Assembly: GCA_021030915.1 (NCBI GenBank)
Contig: JAGEMR010000016.1
Coordinates: 124,001 to 188,000, forward strand
Reading direction: 5' to 3'
DNA from: Astrothelium macrocarpum
Lineage: Eukaryota; Ascomycota; Dothideomycetes; Trypetheliales; Trypetheliaceae
Length of the DNA: 64,000 bases
Of the stretch, positions 11,555 through 22,559 are shown in pieces; positions within the stretch are counted from its first letter, which is position 1, and every line of letters starts with the position of its first letter. Both the position numbers and the translations under genes were made by a program. Under the pieces are notes generated by a model. The model saw only the letters and a program-made list of their open reading frames with translations. It did no database searches and was not told the DNA's origin.

Positions 11555-11894
11555 GAGTTTGCTCGCTTCTATTGGTGGTGTTGAACATTTGCATGTACAT
11601 CGTGTACTTTTTAGAATAGCTAGAGGGACTGTGAACTGGTCTTTCCGAAATGAATGGTAGCAATGAATGGTAGCTATTCTGATTATCTAGAGAAGATGCT
11701 AAAGCCAAATGGACATGGCCTTTGACCATTTATTATGGTTCTATGAATCCAGAGGTCGATGTTGACCAGATTTTTGGAGATTGCTCAATTTCCCGTTCTG
11801 TTAACGCCAATTCCCTCCAATATAAAAACACTAGTTTATGCAATGCGCCACCCAATGCAGCCGGTCCCTTCATTCATAGTCGTATCATAGACGA
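11555..11894. other. Convergent 3' intergenic region
   Basis: 340 bp between the convergent ends of mss51 and the UBX-domain gene. AT-rich, consistent with two 3' UTRs. No gene is seen. Confidence 0.5.
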
Positions 11895-13484
11895 TTACTC
11901 TTCCTCTTCGTCTTCTTCGTCAATCGTGCTCTCCACTATGAGGTTCCCACTGCGTCCTATCCGGTCTCGGATTAAGCCCCCGTCTTCGAGCTCATAAGCT
12001 TCTCGGGGCATAGGCGATACAAGCCGGAACTTGTACACATGCTCAAAGTTCTTAGGTTTCTGGACATCCAAAATGACTCTCTTCTCGTCCTCTTTTAGTA
12101 TTTTGTAGCACTCAACGAAAGCGTATAATTCCTCAAGCGTAGCATCCGAAAGGAATTTTCTCACTACCCGCTCTCCAGAAGGAAGTCGAACGCTGATTCT
12201 CACAGCATCCTTGACTTCCGATCCCGGTTCTTCTTTGATCTGCGATGCACGCCACTGTTGCCATTGTTCAAGTTTTTGTTGTTCTCGTTCTTCTGCTTCT
12301 GCCTTTTCTTGAGCTTCCTTTTCCGCTCGTTGCCTTGCCGACTCCGCCTCTCGTTTCTGCCGTGCACGTTCCCGATCCTGAGCTAGCGAACGTTCATAAG
12401 CCGAATTCTGTTCTTCTCTCAATCTTCTTGTCGCGTCCTGTTCTGCCCGTGTTGATTTCGCTCGTGATAAGGTAGGTGCATTTTGAGCGATCGCTTGTTG
12501 CAGTTGAGTAACGAGTGTCGAAGGAGGGGTCGGACCGGCTATTCGAGAGACCAGAGACATGGATGCGGATGATATTGAGGGTGTATGCACAATCAGTCCC
12601 ACAAATGGAAATTTGGTGCAGTTCAAGGCGGAAGAGACTTGGTAGGCCTCTGCATCCTGAACATTTCCAGCCCATAGGATGATATCATGTTGTGGATCTT
12701 GAACGAAATCTACGAATTCCGGCGAAAGCAAAGTCTCTCTCACAAATCCGTTGGTATCGTCATGCTCTGAAGAGAGAAGGATCACAAGCAAAAACTTTAA
12801 CTCTTTTTTTGCCATATCAAATGCTTGTGCATATCCATTCTCGTAAAATGGCATGTTATTCTTTCCATAGTCCTCTTCAAACTCTCGAATAAACCTTGCG
12901 GCCGTATCGCGGGGACTCAACGGTCTTCTGCCACCCGAAGCTGTCCGGCTCCCTGCTGCGCTGCTTCTAGCCCATAGTCTTGATAGCAACCGGGGCAGAA
13001 ATGGGAAAAGATGTCCAAAAAAGCTAATAGCCCTTGAAAGAAGGCCGTAGGCAAAATTCAAGGGCGCAAACAAAACTGACAATAAAAGCGGTGGTTGATA
13101 TGTCCCTCGTCCTTCCGGCTGCGCAACCACCCTCGGAGCGGGTTGCAATCCTCGACCATCTCTAGATGTTGCTGATGTACTGAAGCCATTCACAAGGGTC
13201 TCCTGCCGTTGCGCCAAGCGTGGTGGTAGAGATTGGGGTGGTTCTTCGACTACTGGATCTTCGGGTTCGCCATCGAAGAAGCGCGCAATTGCAATCTTTC
13301 CTTGTTATTGGGAGCGCCATTTTCTAAGAACACAAAGGGCTTGACTAACCTGTACATTCCACTGACACCTTCGTAATAAAGGTATTGCAGTCGAGATGTC
13401 TTGGTCAGTAACAGAAGTAAATTGTTGCAGCGCAAGCTGCTGATCCTCGCTCAAATTCGCAATATCAACCTCAGCGTCGACCAT
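11895..13484 (-). CDS. ucp10: UBA-UAS-UBX domain protein (FAF2/UBXD8, Ucp10/Ubx2-type ERAD factor)
   Basis: Proteins of this type sit in the ER or lipid-droplet membrane by a hairpin and recruit Cdc48/p97 to ubiquitinated ERAD substrates. Exons 13484-13350 and 13295-11895 give 511 residues. Exon 1 plus the start of exon 2 forms the UBA domain, ending in QWNVQIAIARFFDGEP. A hydrophobic segment near residues 110-140 fits the membrane hairpin. A UAS thioredoxin-like domain follows (around ILWAGNVQDAEAYQVSSAL), then a long charged coiled coil (Arg/Glu/Gln-rich) and a C-terminal UBX domain (VRISVRLPSGERVVRKF). The tail ends in DEEDEEEE. All domains are intact. The first exon is short and easy to miss. 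Confidence 0.92.
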
Positions 13485-14533
13485 TGTGAATAGTATGGAT
13501 TCGGGCGGAGTGTGAGTGTGTAGAGAAGGGCAAAAAGAGAGAGAGAAGGCCTGTGAAGGCGAGGCAAGCTCGATATCTGCCTACCTCGAAGCAGTGATGG
13601 CCGATGAATGGCGTCAAAGTCCGGACGATCTCCCGGGCCACGCAGGGATTAAGCTTAACTAAGAACAGGTACCATGACATGAAACAACAAGATTCAAGAA
13701 ATCTTGGATTCCCGAGTATGACAAGAAATTATGATCCATTTCAGTTTGAACGCTGATTGAGTCTATCCACTTAATATGTTGGTATCCCGCTGCAAATCAG
13801 TTGTTTTTATTTCATTTCAAGCGCCTCAGGCGATTACCTAAGGGTGTAAGCGAATAGCACTTTGGCCACCGCTTCCTCTTGCCTTCAAACTACTTGTCCC
13901 TGAGGAATACGAAAGAACATAATTGAGTCGAGGCAAACGGCCAAGTCGTTCACGAAACCCCAAAATAAGATTTCAATATATCATTCCGTCTACAACAGCT
14001 CTCTAAATAAGTTCCACTAACCACATTCACTAACCTACCCTTCAACGACTTAATTGTGCTGCTGTTTAATTCACCTAGGTATTCTCCACTCCATCCAAAC
14101 AGAATGATTTTGGATAGCCGCGTTTACGCTGTACGATCAAATCCAAAGAACAAGACCAAAGCCTGGCCTGGTGCCTCTCCTCTCCCCTCCAGGCCAAAAT
14201 AATCCCAGAAGTCTTTTATGCAGGGAACTAACCATTAAGCCTGCATTCAACTATGTGGTAGGTCTCGTCGAGAAGCTACCACGGCCAATTTACAAACTTC
14301 CCAACAAGATAGTTGGGAGTATAATGGCCGCGCGTTCTAAATTCCTATTCTGCCTACAGATGCACATTATAAAAAGACGTTCAAGGAACGTCTGTCTTGC
14401 CTTTCCAGATCATCTCAATATTCTTCAGGTACTTCCACCCTTTACTCATTACCAACCTCAAAATTCCGGCAATACTGGAAACTTCAAATCGCGTAATCAC
14501 CTGCACCTTAAAGACGGACATCATCTCCAAACC
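13485..14533. other. Intergenic region upstream of the LPPEIR-type gene
   Basis: AT-rich sequence holding the promoter of the UBX gene and the 5' side of the next gene. The reading frame of the downstream gene stays open back to 14171, but this part has no recognisable domain and could be leader or an unrecognised exon. Confidence 0.4.
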
Positions 14534-15427
14534 ATGTGGAGCCCTGTAGTTCTTCCACCCGAAATCCGCAGCATGATCTATGAATACCTTCTCCCTCCAG
14601 ACCGCTTATTTAATGTATTCGAAAAGGACGGTCCTTCAGCACGTGATCTTAACGCACTCACCAAGGCCTATCCCTGTTTAGAGAACGAAGTTAACCAATG
14701 CGTGTTGAGACTCTGTGGGTGCCGCTTGACAATCACTGGGGATCGTGAAAGACTAGGCTTACCAAGCGGTCGTCCTCCAATTCGTCGCGCAAATTTCCTT
14801 GAAATATATATTGCCTACGGTAATAAGGGTTCTACCGACCTTCTAGAAAACTATGAAGATCCTCGATTTGGGGCACGCCAGATGAAAGTTACGTTAGCAA
14901 GGATTATCGCACAGTTGCGCCAACTTAACGCCATCCTACAATTCAATCAGCATTTACCTCCATTACAAATACGTTTCCAGGATGAACCTCTAAGACCAGG
15001 ATGTGCAGACCCTTTCTGGACCGAGTCACTTCCTAAAAGATGGAGCCCAATCTGCGAGCCGAGATACCCTCATATCTTCACAGTTCTACGCACCCTTGAA
15101 TGGGGCGATGCACCAATTCTAACTCACTGCATGAACGTGTTAACAATCATATCGCCTTTTAAAAGCGCCAAAGTGATACCGTTGAGGAACCTGTCAGATA
15201 TCAGCCTGGTTCGCGCCGATATGTACGCGTACAACCGTCACCCGTGGGATCGTTATATTCGATATATGGCCAGTCACATACCCCAGGGCCACTTCCTTGG
15301 TCTTCCACGTGTCAGAAGCGAACTTCGCTCCGCGTGGGATAGTGTTACATTATCGGAGCACATCGAGAAGTGGGAGGAAAAGCTAACGAGAGATTCTCGC
15401 TGGAGAACGAAAGATAATGACAAATAG
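14534..15427 (+). CDS. LPPEIR-motif (2EXR/F-box-like) protein of unknown function
   Basis: The protein opens with VVLPPEIRSMIYEYLLPP about five residues after Met1. This is the LPxEIRxxIYxxxL signature of a large family of fungal F-box-like/2EXR proteins. It has 297 residues from the ATG at 14534. An upstream in-frame ATG at 14171 would give 418, but the added part is low in motifs, and the family signature normally lies near the N-terminus. The rest contains scattered aromatic and basic segments such as RYPHIFTVLRTLEWGDAP but no catalytic motif. Members are numerous and poorly characterised; a role in a ubiquitin ligase is possible but unproven. Confidence 0.6.
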   Translation: MWSPVVLPPEIRSMIYEYLLPPDRLFNVFEKDGPSARDLNALTKAYPCLENEVNQCVLRLCGCRLTITGDRERLGLPSGRPPIRRANFLEIYIAYGNKGSTDLLENYEDPRFGARQMKVTLARIIAQLRQLNAILQFNQHLPPLQIRFQDEPLRPGCADPFWTESLPKRWSPICEPRYPHIFTVLRTLEWGDAPILTHCMNVLTIISPFKSAKVIPLRNLSDISLVRADMYAYNRHPWDRYIRYMASHIPQGHFLGLPRVRSELRSAWDSVTLSEHIEKWEEKLTRDSRWRTKDNDK

Positions 15428-16011
15428 TGCGGATTACCTGAAAATAAACCAGGAAGCCCCAAATTCAGGCTGTGTGAGGTGCATTTGGTCACGTTATTTT
15501 TCCGGTTTTGGGTTTTGGTTTTGTTCTTTTTGCAAAGCTCGAAATGATGAGTTTCTTTCATGAAGCTGAAAATTTTATTGTTGGACGGAAGAAACCACAA
15601 GGTGCGGCCGGACGTACTGCTGTAAAGCACGGCCCTTGCTAATGCGACAAGCTCCGGGCAAGAGCCATGCTTTGTGCTCATCTTCATATTCATCAGAGTT
15701 TCAATAATATAGTCACTACTATCAAATAGACCTTTAATATTTACATCGACTAAAATTGTCATAGTCCTGTCCTTCGAAAATAAGCCCGGGAATTCAGAGT
15801 TACGCACAACTCGCTCACCTTTCTTGTTTCGTACATCAACACTGTAGCAGAGATTGTCTTAACCGCAGCTTTACAAGGAGAACGACAGTGAAAGCTCGTT
15901 CCGACAACTCCGGAGACTTGGCCCATAGAAACTCGGGTAGAATCGTCCATTGTTTTCGTTGCATCTGCTTCCACGTCCAGAGCGTCAACGGCGCATCGGT
16001 TACGTAGTGCA
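15428..16011. other. Convergent intergenic region
   Basis: Lies between the LPPEIR-type gene and the surface-protein gene, which converge. A minus-strand frame (ATG near 15763) runs through it and into the end of the LPPEIR gene antisense. It has no recognisable motif and is not called. Confidence 0.4.
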
Positions 16012-16925
16012 TCAAAGCACTTCCGAACTTCCATGCGTAGCCTCGAGTTCAGATATCTGTAATGTCCTGGGCGCTTCCAATTCATGCGGCTTTGAACTGT
16101 ATAACTCCGACCTCATCTTTCCTGTTCCATCCATCTCAGACTTTTGGAATATCGCATGGGATCCGACGAAAGTTTCCCCTTTCTCTTGCGAGGCTTTGCG
16201 CAGCTTGTTGCGTCTAACTTTCCATGAAATATACACGATAGCGCCAAGTATAGCAAGACCGAGGGGAATGCCGACACCAATTCCGACCTTTGTGTCGCTA
16301 CTGAGACCTGGCTTAGTCGCATCATTGCCACTTGTCCCGGAACTCGACGTATTTGAAGCCGATGAAGATTGTGATGTGTCAGTGGAAGAGGTACTGATTG
16401 GCCTTGTGAGCGTCTCAATATAAGTCGCGCCTGGTGTTGAAGTAGTCACGCTCCATGTTTCTGTAGTGAAGGTAGTACTAGGCCCGATGACGATCGCCTC
16501 AAAAGAAGTTGTAATAGTACTTGGAGTATTGGTCGCGCCACTATTGGTAGCCGAAACAACGGTAAACGACGAAATCGTACTTGGAGTATCAGCCGCGCCG
16601 CTATTGGTAGTCGAAATAGTGACAACGGTTGCTCCCTCGCTCGAGCTTGTGGGTTCTGTTTGAGACAAAGTTATAAGACTTGTGGCTATCTCGGTAGATG
16701 AAGCAACTGATGCGGCGGTCGTAGTGCTGGGAACGTTAAGGGGCGGTGCCACATCAAGTGCAGTGGGACTGCTGTCACTCGATATAGCGACCAAAGATGC
16801 TGCTGGCATCGTAGGTACCAGGTGAATCGTTGCTTTTGATGAGGCTACGGAGGGTGAGATATCGTCGCCGTATTACCGCCAAGGGGGTGCAGAGAAAGAA
16901 CGATAAACGCCAAGTCGTTGATCAT
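16012..16925 (-). CDS. Ser/Thr-rich single-pass surface protein (MID2/WSC-like architecture)
   Basis: The ectodomain is dominated by Ser and Thr and is probably heavily O-glycosylated. It is followed by one transmembrane segment, VGIGVGIPLGLAILGAIVYI, a WKVRRNKLRK stop-transfer sequence and a ~65-residue cytoplasmic tail ending in SELEATHGSSEVL. This is the layout of fungal cell-wall sensors and related mucin-like proteins. A signal peptide is missing from the main frame. A small first exon at 16925-16877 joined over a 77-nt intron (16876-16800) to 16799 supplies one (MINDLAFIVLSLHPLGASLV) in phase, giving 278 residues. That exon is inferred. There is no WSC cysteine domain, so the specific ligand or pathway is unknown. 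Two 60-bp units repeat in the ectodomain. Confidence 0.6.
16517..16616. repeat. Two imperfect 60-bp-period repeats in the surface-protein gene
   Basis: Segments at about 16517-16556 and 16577-16616 are near copies. They encode NSGAxxTPST-type units of 20 residues in the Ser/Thr-rich ectodomain. Confidence 0.7.
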
Positions 16926-18738
16926 ATAATTGTCAGGCTCTTGAATGAATAGCCCGTCTAAATTGGCCCCCAACTTCCAAGAGAGACCTAGCCTAAAAAG
17001 CATGGAAGCGTTGCAATGAACCATTGAACAGGGCACATTACCGGGCAGTGGCAGGCACGGATAACAGCCGGAGATTTCATCTTCATTGGGTTTGGCACCA
17101 TTTTTCTGAAAAGCCATTGGCCAAAGATTTTGCCAAGCTGTTGGATATTGGAAACAAAGGCGCAAGGCTGAGACTCTGCTTTCCGTGCAAGGCCAAAGTT
17201 GTTCTCAAAGTTCAGTCTTCAGACAACCACGAGCTAGCTATCTCTCATGTCAATTGCAAGTAAGAACTTGTTTAGAACGTCACGCATTGTTCTGCTGTCG
17301 AGCTATCCCGATTATTGTGCCTCTTGTGAGTCTATTGTGAGACCGTCCCTGAGCTGTCTTGAGATGAGCACAGTTGCCAAGGTTTTGTCAACGCTTTGTT
17401 AAAGGCTAGACCCACTTCAAATTTAGCAGGAGCCGCAGCAACGGCTGTAGCACCTCAACAACAGCAACAACAAAAGCTGAAGAAGTCAATAACTAAGCAT
17501 CGACAATTATCTTAGCTACTGCTGTATCGTAACGGTAGCCTCAATCAGCGGAATTTGAAGTAGGATCGAGATTGACGTTGGAATTGGGCGAATGACAGCT
17601 TTCCTGAATTGAATAAAGTGTGATGTTCTAAACTGTGGTGCATTATCCTCGTGACTAATCTATCGTTTTCGCGACTTTACGACAGACTTGTAACATTAAA
17701 ACAATGTAGAAATCTACAAAAGTCTACTAGCATGCCCAGAATTCACCAAATCGTTGGATTAGCTTTCTTTGTACACGTAAATTCTATAAAATAACTGAAG
17801 AACTTTGATATAGAATCCCTACTTTAAACTCAAGAGCGCTGCTTACCTTACACCTCAAGCGCGTTCACAGCAACTGTCAGAAGGCAATATCCCAGAGTTA
17901 CTAAGGGCTCCTAAGCTTGGTTTCGTAGATGCAATATAGATAGGCCTGTCGGAACTTGGGCATAGCAAGCTGAAAGCTACTCTACACCAAGTGGTATGGA
18001 AATGGGACTGATACTAAGGTACCAACGTAATGCAGCTGTGCCGTTGCGCCGAGGGTCTCCAAAATATAATATCACGTTTTTTGTTTTGGGGCTTCCGCAT
18101 GACAGAATGTCCGAATATCGTGTGAACGAGTATGCGCTAGTTTTGAGCACAAAATAGGTGCTTCTCACCTGCCACTCATCGGCCGTTGCAAACACTTGCC
18201 CACTGCGCCAAGACATCCTGTGTGATAGTATCTGTTTTCTCCATGGCTCTGGCATCGCTATAGTGTTTCTCCCAGATGGTTGGAGTCTTCTATCAATTTT
18301 CCCAGTTGTAGATATGGTTTCATATATAACTGCATCGTATTGAGTTGAGGATGAGACATCAGAAATTAAAAATTTGGCGTATAAAGATTAAAAAAGTATC
18401 AAAGAGCAAAAGAAGCTCTGCAAAAAAGCTTTAATTTGAGAGCAAAGACTAGTGGGTTTATTTGAAGGCCCGTTCTTTAAGTGAACGGCTCATTCAAGTA
18501 AAGAGTCGCCGTGTTTAGAACCATTGTCTGATCCATCTTCGGAACCGCCACTGGTGGGTGTCAAACGAAATGTCGCTTCCGAGGTAATCCCACCAGCTCC
18601 CTTCACCTGAACCTGAAGCAGTTCACAAATTATTGACAGCTTTCGTCCTATTATCGCTTGGTATATCTACCATGAACTGCTTTTCACTAAATGATTAGGA
18701 TATTGTTCAAGCTAGTGAGAAGCTCAAAAGTGATCGGA
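16926..18738. other. Gene-poor AT-rich stretch
   Basis: No supported gene in 1.8 kb. Around 17430-17510 an open segment would read AAATAVAP followed by six Gln and KLKK on the plus strand, which may be a coding remnant. At 18502-18625 on the minus strand a short open segment (VQVKGAGGITSEATFRLTPT) ends in a stop and might be an exon of the gene just upstream. The splice link is not clear. Confidence 0.4.
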
Positions 18739-18782
18739 CTAGGCGGTGGGAGGCCGTGCTTGATTACCCCGGAAGCGACATT
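18569..18782. repeat. Short inverted repeat, 21-bp arms
   Basis: Positions 18569-18589 and 18762-18782 are reverse complements with one mismatch, separated by 172 bp. The origin is unknown. Confidence 0.6.
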
Positions 18783-19254
18783 CTGACTGACATCGACTGG
18801 TGCCCCTTGTTGACTTCTCCTCGAAACCATTATTTGATTCGTTTTCGGAACCACTATATAACCCATTTTCAGAACTGTCGGTTGATTCGGCCTCGGAACT
18901 ATCGCTTGATCCAGCTTCGATACTCGTATCAGTAGAGCTTGTGCACCACGCCATTGGAGGAACGTTTTCAGCATAGTTCCCTAGATCCTCTTTACAAACG
19001 TAACCTTTGGGGCAAAACCCTTCAAAAGCTATCTCGTTCATGGAGCGACTGGAGGCGTTGATACAAACCACGTACCATGAAGATCCATATGACGTTTTGC
19101 CTTGGCAATATGACATTAAGAAATCAGGATACTCTGGCCATTTAGGGTGTGGACAATTATTGACAGGAAACTTTTGGTCCGCTAACGCAACATTACATTT
19201 ATGGGAAATTGTCAATAAAGTGACCATCAAAAGGGCGAAAGGTACAGACTCCAT
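18739..19254 (-). CDS. Small secreted cysteine-rich protein with acidic Ser-rich tail
   Basis: The protein has 171 residues from the ATG at 19254. The first ~25 residues (MESVPFALLMVTLLTISHKC...) form a clear signal peptide with a likely cut after ALA. The mature part has six cysteines (residues 34, 50, 64, 81, 87, 104), an even number compatible with three disulfides, within ~75 residues. A low-complexity tail of Ser/Glu/Asp/Asn follows (repeats like SSEAEST, SSENG, SGSENES), and near the end two further cysteines. The small size, secretion and even cysteine count resemble effector-like or surface proteins of plant-associated fungi, but no known family is recognised. The C-terminal ~25 residues change in character and may be read-through of an intron. 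Confidence 0.6.
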   Translation of the reverse strand: MESVPFALLMVTLLTISHKCNVALADQKFPVNNCPHPKWPEYPDFLMSYCQGKTSYGSSWYVVCINASSRSMNEIAFEGFCPKGYVCKEDLGNYAENVPPMAWCTSSTDTSIEAGSSDSSEAESTDSSENGLYSGSENESNNGFEEKSTRGTSRCQSECRFRGNQARPPTA

Positions 19255-19266
19255 TTTTAAAGGCAC

Positions 19267-19595
19267 TATTACTCTATTGAAAAAAAGAGCAATAGGGTTA
19301 CAAGAGAAAAACTTAAAACTTACTGATGTTCAAAAGGTAGAACAAAAAAAGAAAGGATAAAGGAAAGGTCAAAGACTATCGCAATCTTTTTTATTGCACA
19401 GAGAAGGAGAAGAGGGAAACGCAAACGGGAACAGGGAAACGGAAATGGAAACACGGAAGGAGGAATGGAGAAATCGAGTACTGATCTAGCCGAAGTGAAG
19501 CCGTAAAATCTCATGATGTGAAAATGACTTATTCATGACGTTCTGCTGCAGACCAGCGGCCGATCATCTAGTATGGATTGTATTGTCCATGTTCA
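19267..19595. other. Short intergenic region
   Basis: About 330 bp between the secreted Cys-rich protein and the end of the S28 peptidase gene, both on the minus strand. Purine-rich on the plus strand. No gene is seen. Confidence 0.45.
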
Positions 19596-21324
19596 TCATC
19601 TTCCAGATGTTGAGTTGGCCGCCTTTGAATGATTTCGTGTACTTGCCGGCCATTCTGCCACCCATTCCATCAGTTGGTTCACCACCTGGTCCATGGCTTT
19701 CTTGGCCCCCGCATTTACTTTGGCATTTGCCGTAATGAGATCACTACAGTGGAAGCCACCGCGTATATTGAAAACGGGAGCCTGCTTTGAGCTTGCCAAT
19801 GGTCCGCCAGGTCTAAAATACGAACTGACGGTCCCATGTAGCCATGGGTCATAGTCGCCGTTCGAAAAGGAAAGTCGAGAAGTGTTGGCTGCCAAGTTCC
19901 AGCCGCCGGTCCACGCATTAAATTGTGCTGTTGTTTTTCCTCTTGCGAGGCCAAAAGTTTCATTTTTGGGCCCTGGTGGAAAGTAGAGGTGGCACTGACG
20001 AATTTCCTGGTCGACGGTGAGAAGCCGCGAGACGAGTGACGGACGAGTAGGAGGCACACCAGTTTGCCAGCCCCCGAAAGGTTCGTTGCACAATAGCCAT
20101 TTCCATATTCTGTTATCAGAAATCGAGACATCAGTATACATGGGATTGGAAGCATTAAAGGTGTCGGAGCACTCGGTACTGTAACAGCCTGGGAAATGTT
20201 TGGGGATTTCTGCCCAGAAGCCAGGTAATTTATAAGTTCTGAACCAGTTTGCGTATCCTTGGAGCGCCTTCTCGAGACCAACACCCTCAGGTCTAGCAGT
20301 AAAATCTGTTTGCACACGGAATTCACCGCTCGGACCCGTTCTGAAAACGCCCTCGACATAGTCGCACCATCTAAAAAAAGGACGCGTTCCTTTCCAAGCA
20401 CCGTGGATGTTCCAGAGATCAAGAGACTGCCACCGCAATGGACCGCTTGCTAGTGCGACCATGATATCATATGGATGTGAATTAGGCATCTTAAACATGG
20501 TTTTCAGCCGGCTAATTTCTTCTGTAGTCCCATCCGCCCAGATATGATCCATGTAGTCAATCACTAGGGAGACGTCCTTGCCGCAATTTGCTGGTATACC
20601 TCTCTGAATCGGAAGCCAGTATGGCCAATAGTCGAGAATAGTCTGAACCGGCGCTCCAGAGGCATGGTATGCCCAAAATGGCCCGGGCTGAACACTCGCA
20701 GTCCATGCAGCAATATTTCCAGCATACGAGCACCCGAGCAGTACCCATGGTACATCAGCGGCATTGGACCTGTATCCTTTTTGGGCCCAAGGTAATTGAG
20801 CATTGTTGGCGAAATTTATTAGGTCACTCATTACATTTGGTACAGTCAGATAAGTCAAGTTAGCGGTAGTGAGTTCGGAAAACGGGGATGACTCTCCTCG
20901 ATAGCGATGCTCTAAATGGACGATTGCGGCACCCATTTTCTCTGCAAGAACGCCGGTGATTCGTTCTTTGTTGTCGAAATAGGGGCTATCAAGCAAAACC
21001 GAGCTACTTCCAGGCTAAAAGCCAATCAGTGAAGGTCGAAAGCTATGCGAATGTGATGCTTACTGCCAACATTACCACAGGAGACCCCGGACCTTTCCAA
21101 AACTGGGTGCTGTAAAAATAGCGTTGACTAAAGTTCGATGATGATGGGTCGCTATGATCGAGACGTTGCTGAAAAAAGCCGGTTCCCTTGTGCGTTTCAC
21201 TGCCAGCTTTGCTCGGGAATAAGAAGTCCCAACGGCCTTGCAAAGCGTTACCGAAGGGAGCGTATTCGTCGATATCTTTGCTATTCGCGCCTGCGCAAAG
21301 GAGAGCGAAGAGGAGCAGTCTCAT
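19596..21324 (-). CDS. Secreted serine peptidase, family S28 (prolyl carboxypeptidase-like)
   Basis: S28 enzymes release residues next to proline and act in lysosome/vacuole or outside the cell, often in acid. Exons 21324-21064 and 21014-19596 give 559 residues; the intron is 49 nt. A short signal peptide (MRLLLFALLCAGANS) precedes QRLDHSDPSSSNFSQRYF, typical of the family. The catalytic serine is in GCSYAG (Ser183); the Asp is in SNGDYDPW and the His in GGFHCSDL near the C-terminus, so the triad is complete. Several NxS/T sites fit secretion. Related fungal enzymes digest proline-rich protein. No truncation is seen. Confidence 0.92.
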
Positions 21325-21897
21325 GCTGTTGGACAGAGTAAAGCAAAGAAATCAAGAAAAAAAAATGAAGAAGAAAAGGAAATATGCTCCAGGCGAAGTT
21401 GCCCGAGGGAAACCTTGTCCAGTAGACCTGGCTCGTTTCAAACTCATTCATCAAAGCGATTGGCGCTGACCGAGCATTGATGTTATTATGTGTTCGGATG
21501 TGATGTATCTTCGCCATTCGCATGTTGATGAATTTGTATGTTCTCCACATTTGCGAAAACAGACTCGATCTGATGAGAGTACCCCTGGTGTCTCTGCGTG
21601 CGACCGCACTTTGATTCAGGCAATTAATCGGCTACGCCGATGTCCACGTAGATGAATAGCCTTTGTTTGTAAGCGTGGACTCGGAGAGAGGGAGGAACTC
21701 GCAGAGGACGTAGAATTGGATGTGCTCCGGATCCAGCGTATGAAAGGCAATGTTGGCATGGTTGGACGTAGGGTTTGCCAACACTTTCAGAGGAGCAAGG
21801 CGTTTTAATTCGCTTTCCTCAGATCACGTGCGGAGATTTCCGGGCGGAAGAGGCGCGTCTAGGCGCCAACGGAGTTCGCGCTACACGCTTGCGGTCG
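21325..21897. other. Upstream region of the S28 peptidase gene
   Basis: 570 bp between the peptidase start and the end of the small spliced gene, both read leftward. It should contain the peptidase promoter. No gene is seen. Confidence 0.45.
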
Positions 21898-22308
21898 TTA
21901 GATGAAGCCTGGCCGTTGTGCTTTCTGTATGTACTTGTTCGGCTCTGATTTTGCTGCCGACCGTTCAATCTCCTGGCTCATGCTCTCAATATACTCTAGT
22001 GTCTCATGTCCTACAACGGCCAGATGTAACATCCCACATTGGGTGATTAGGCCTCTTCGGCGCATTGGTGAGCATGAACACTGTTTAGGTCAGTGCATCA
22101 TACCTTGAACAGCTTGCGCGAAGAAGAGATACTCGTTCAAATCCAATGCCTCTGCTGAATTGATGCGTAGCTCTCGATCCGTCTGCAATACCGGCCGAAT
22201 CTTCCAGCAATCGAACATATCCTTGACCCTACCTACCAGAATCAGACACAGCCATCAGTATCTACTCCCGCTTCTACAGCGTAAAAACCCTCTTCGCAAG
22301 CCAATCAT
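21898..22308 (-). CDS. Possible small three-exon gene, 85 residues, unknown function
   Basis: Not recognised. Three open segments join in phase: 22308-22289, 22228-22104 and 22010-21898, with introns of 60 and 93 nt. The product would start MIGLRRGVKDMFDCWKIRP and continue through EALDLNEYLFFAQAVQG and GHETLEYIESMSQEIERS to a stop. The composition (amphipathic helices, balanced charge) looks like a real protein rather than noise. The first intron has a weak donor (GTTTTT), and the frame stays open farther upstream (KQRDFSYQEFE), so the N-terminus is uncertain. It would be divergent from pan3 with ~250 bp between starts. Coding status is inferred. Confidence 0.38.
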
Positions 22309-22559
22309 AGCCTCAAACTCCTGGTATGAAAAATCTCGTTGCTTGCTCACTGCATCTGGTGTTGGTGAGGCCTTCCATAAGTCACAAGCATTCTCCACCC
22401 GACTGGGAGACTGTTCCTCTTGCAATAAACAACTACCTAATTGTATATTTCCCCGATTTCTGGAACGACATATAAACAGAAAGAGACTATCTGATGCTTT
22501 CCCAATTGGCTCTTGTTCGAGGCCAAGCCTTCGACTAAACAAAGAAGGCACACATCCTC

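Noticed and set aside
15274..15807. 177-residue minus-strand frame overlapping the end of the LPPEIR-type gene
   Set aside because: Antisense to a better-supported gene over more than 150 bp, and no recognisable motif, although part of it reads like protein.
17430..17510. Gln-run segment after an Ala-rich stretch on the plus strand
   Set aside because: Too short, with no start or splice context; possibly a coding remnant or a CAA repeat.
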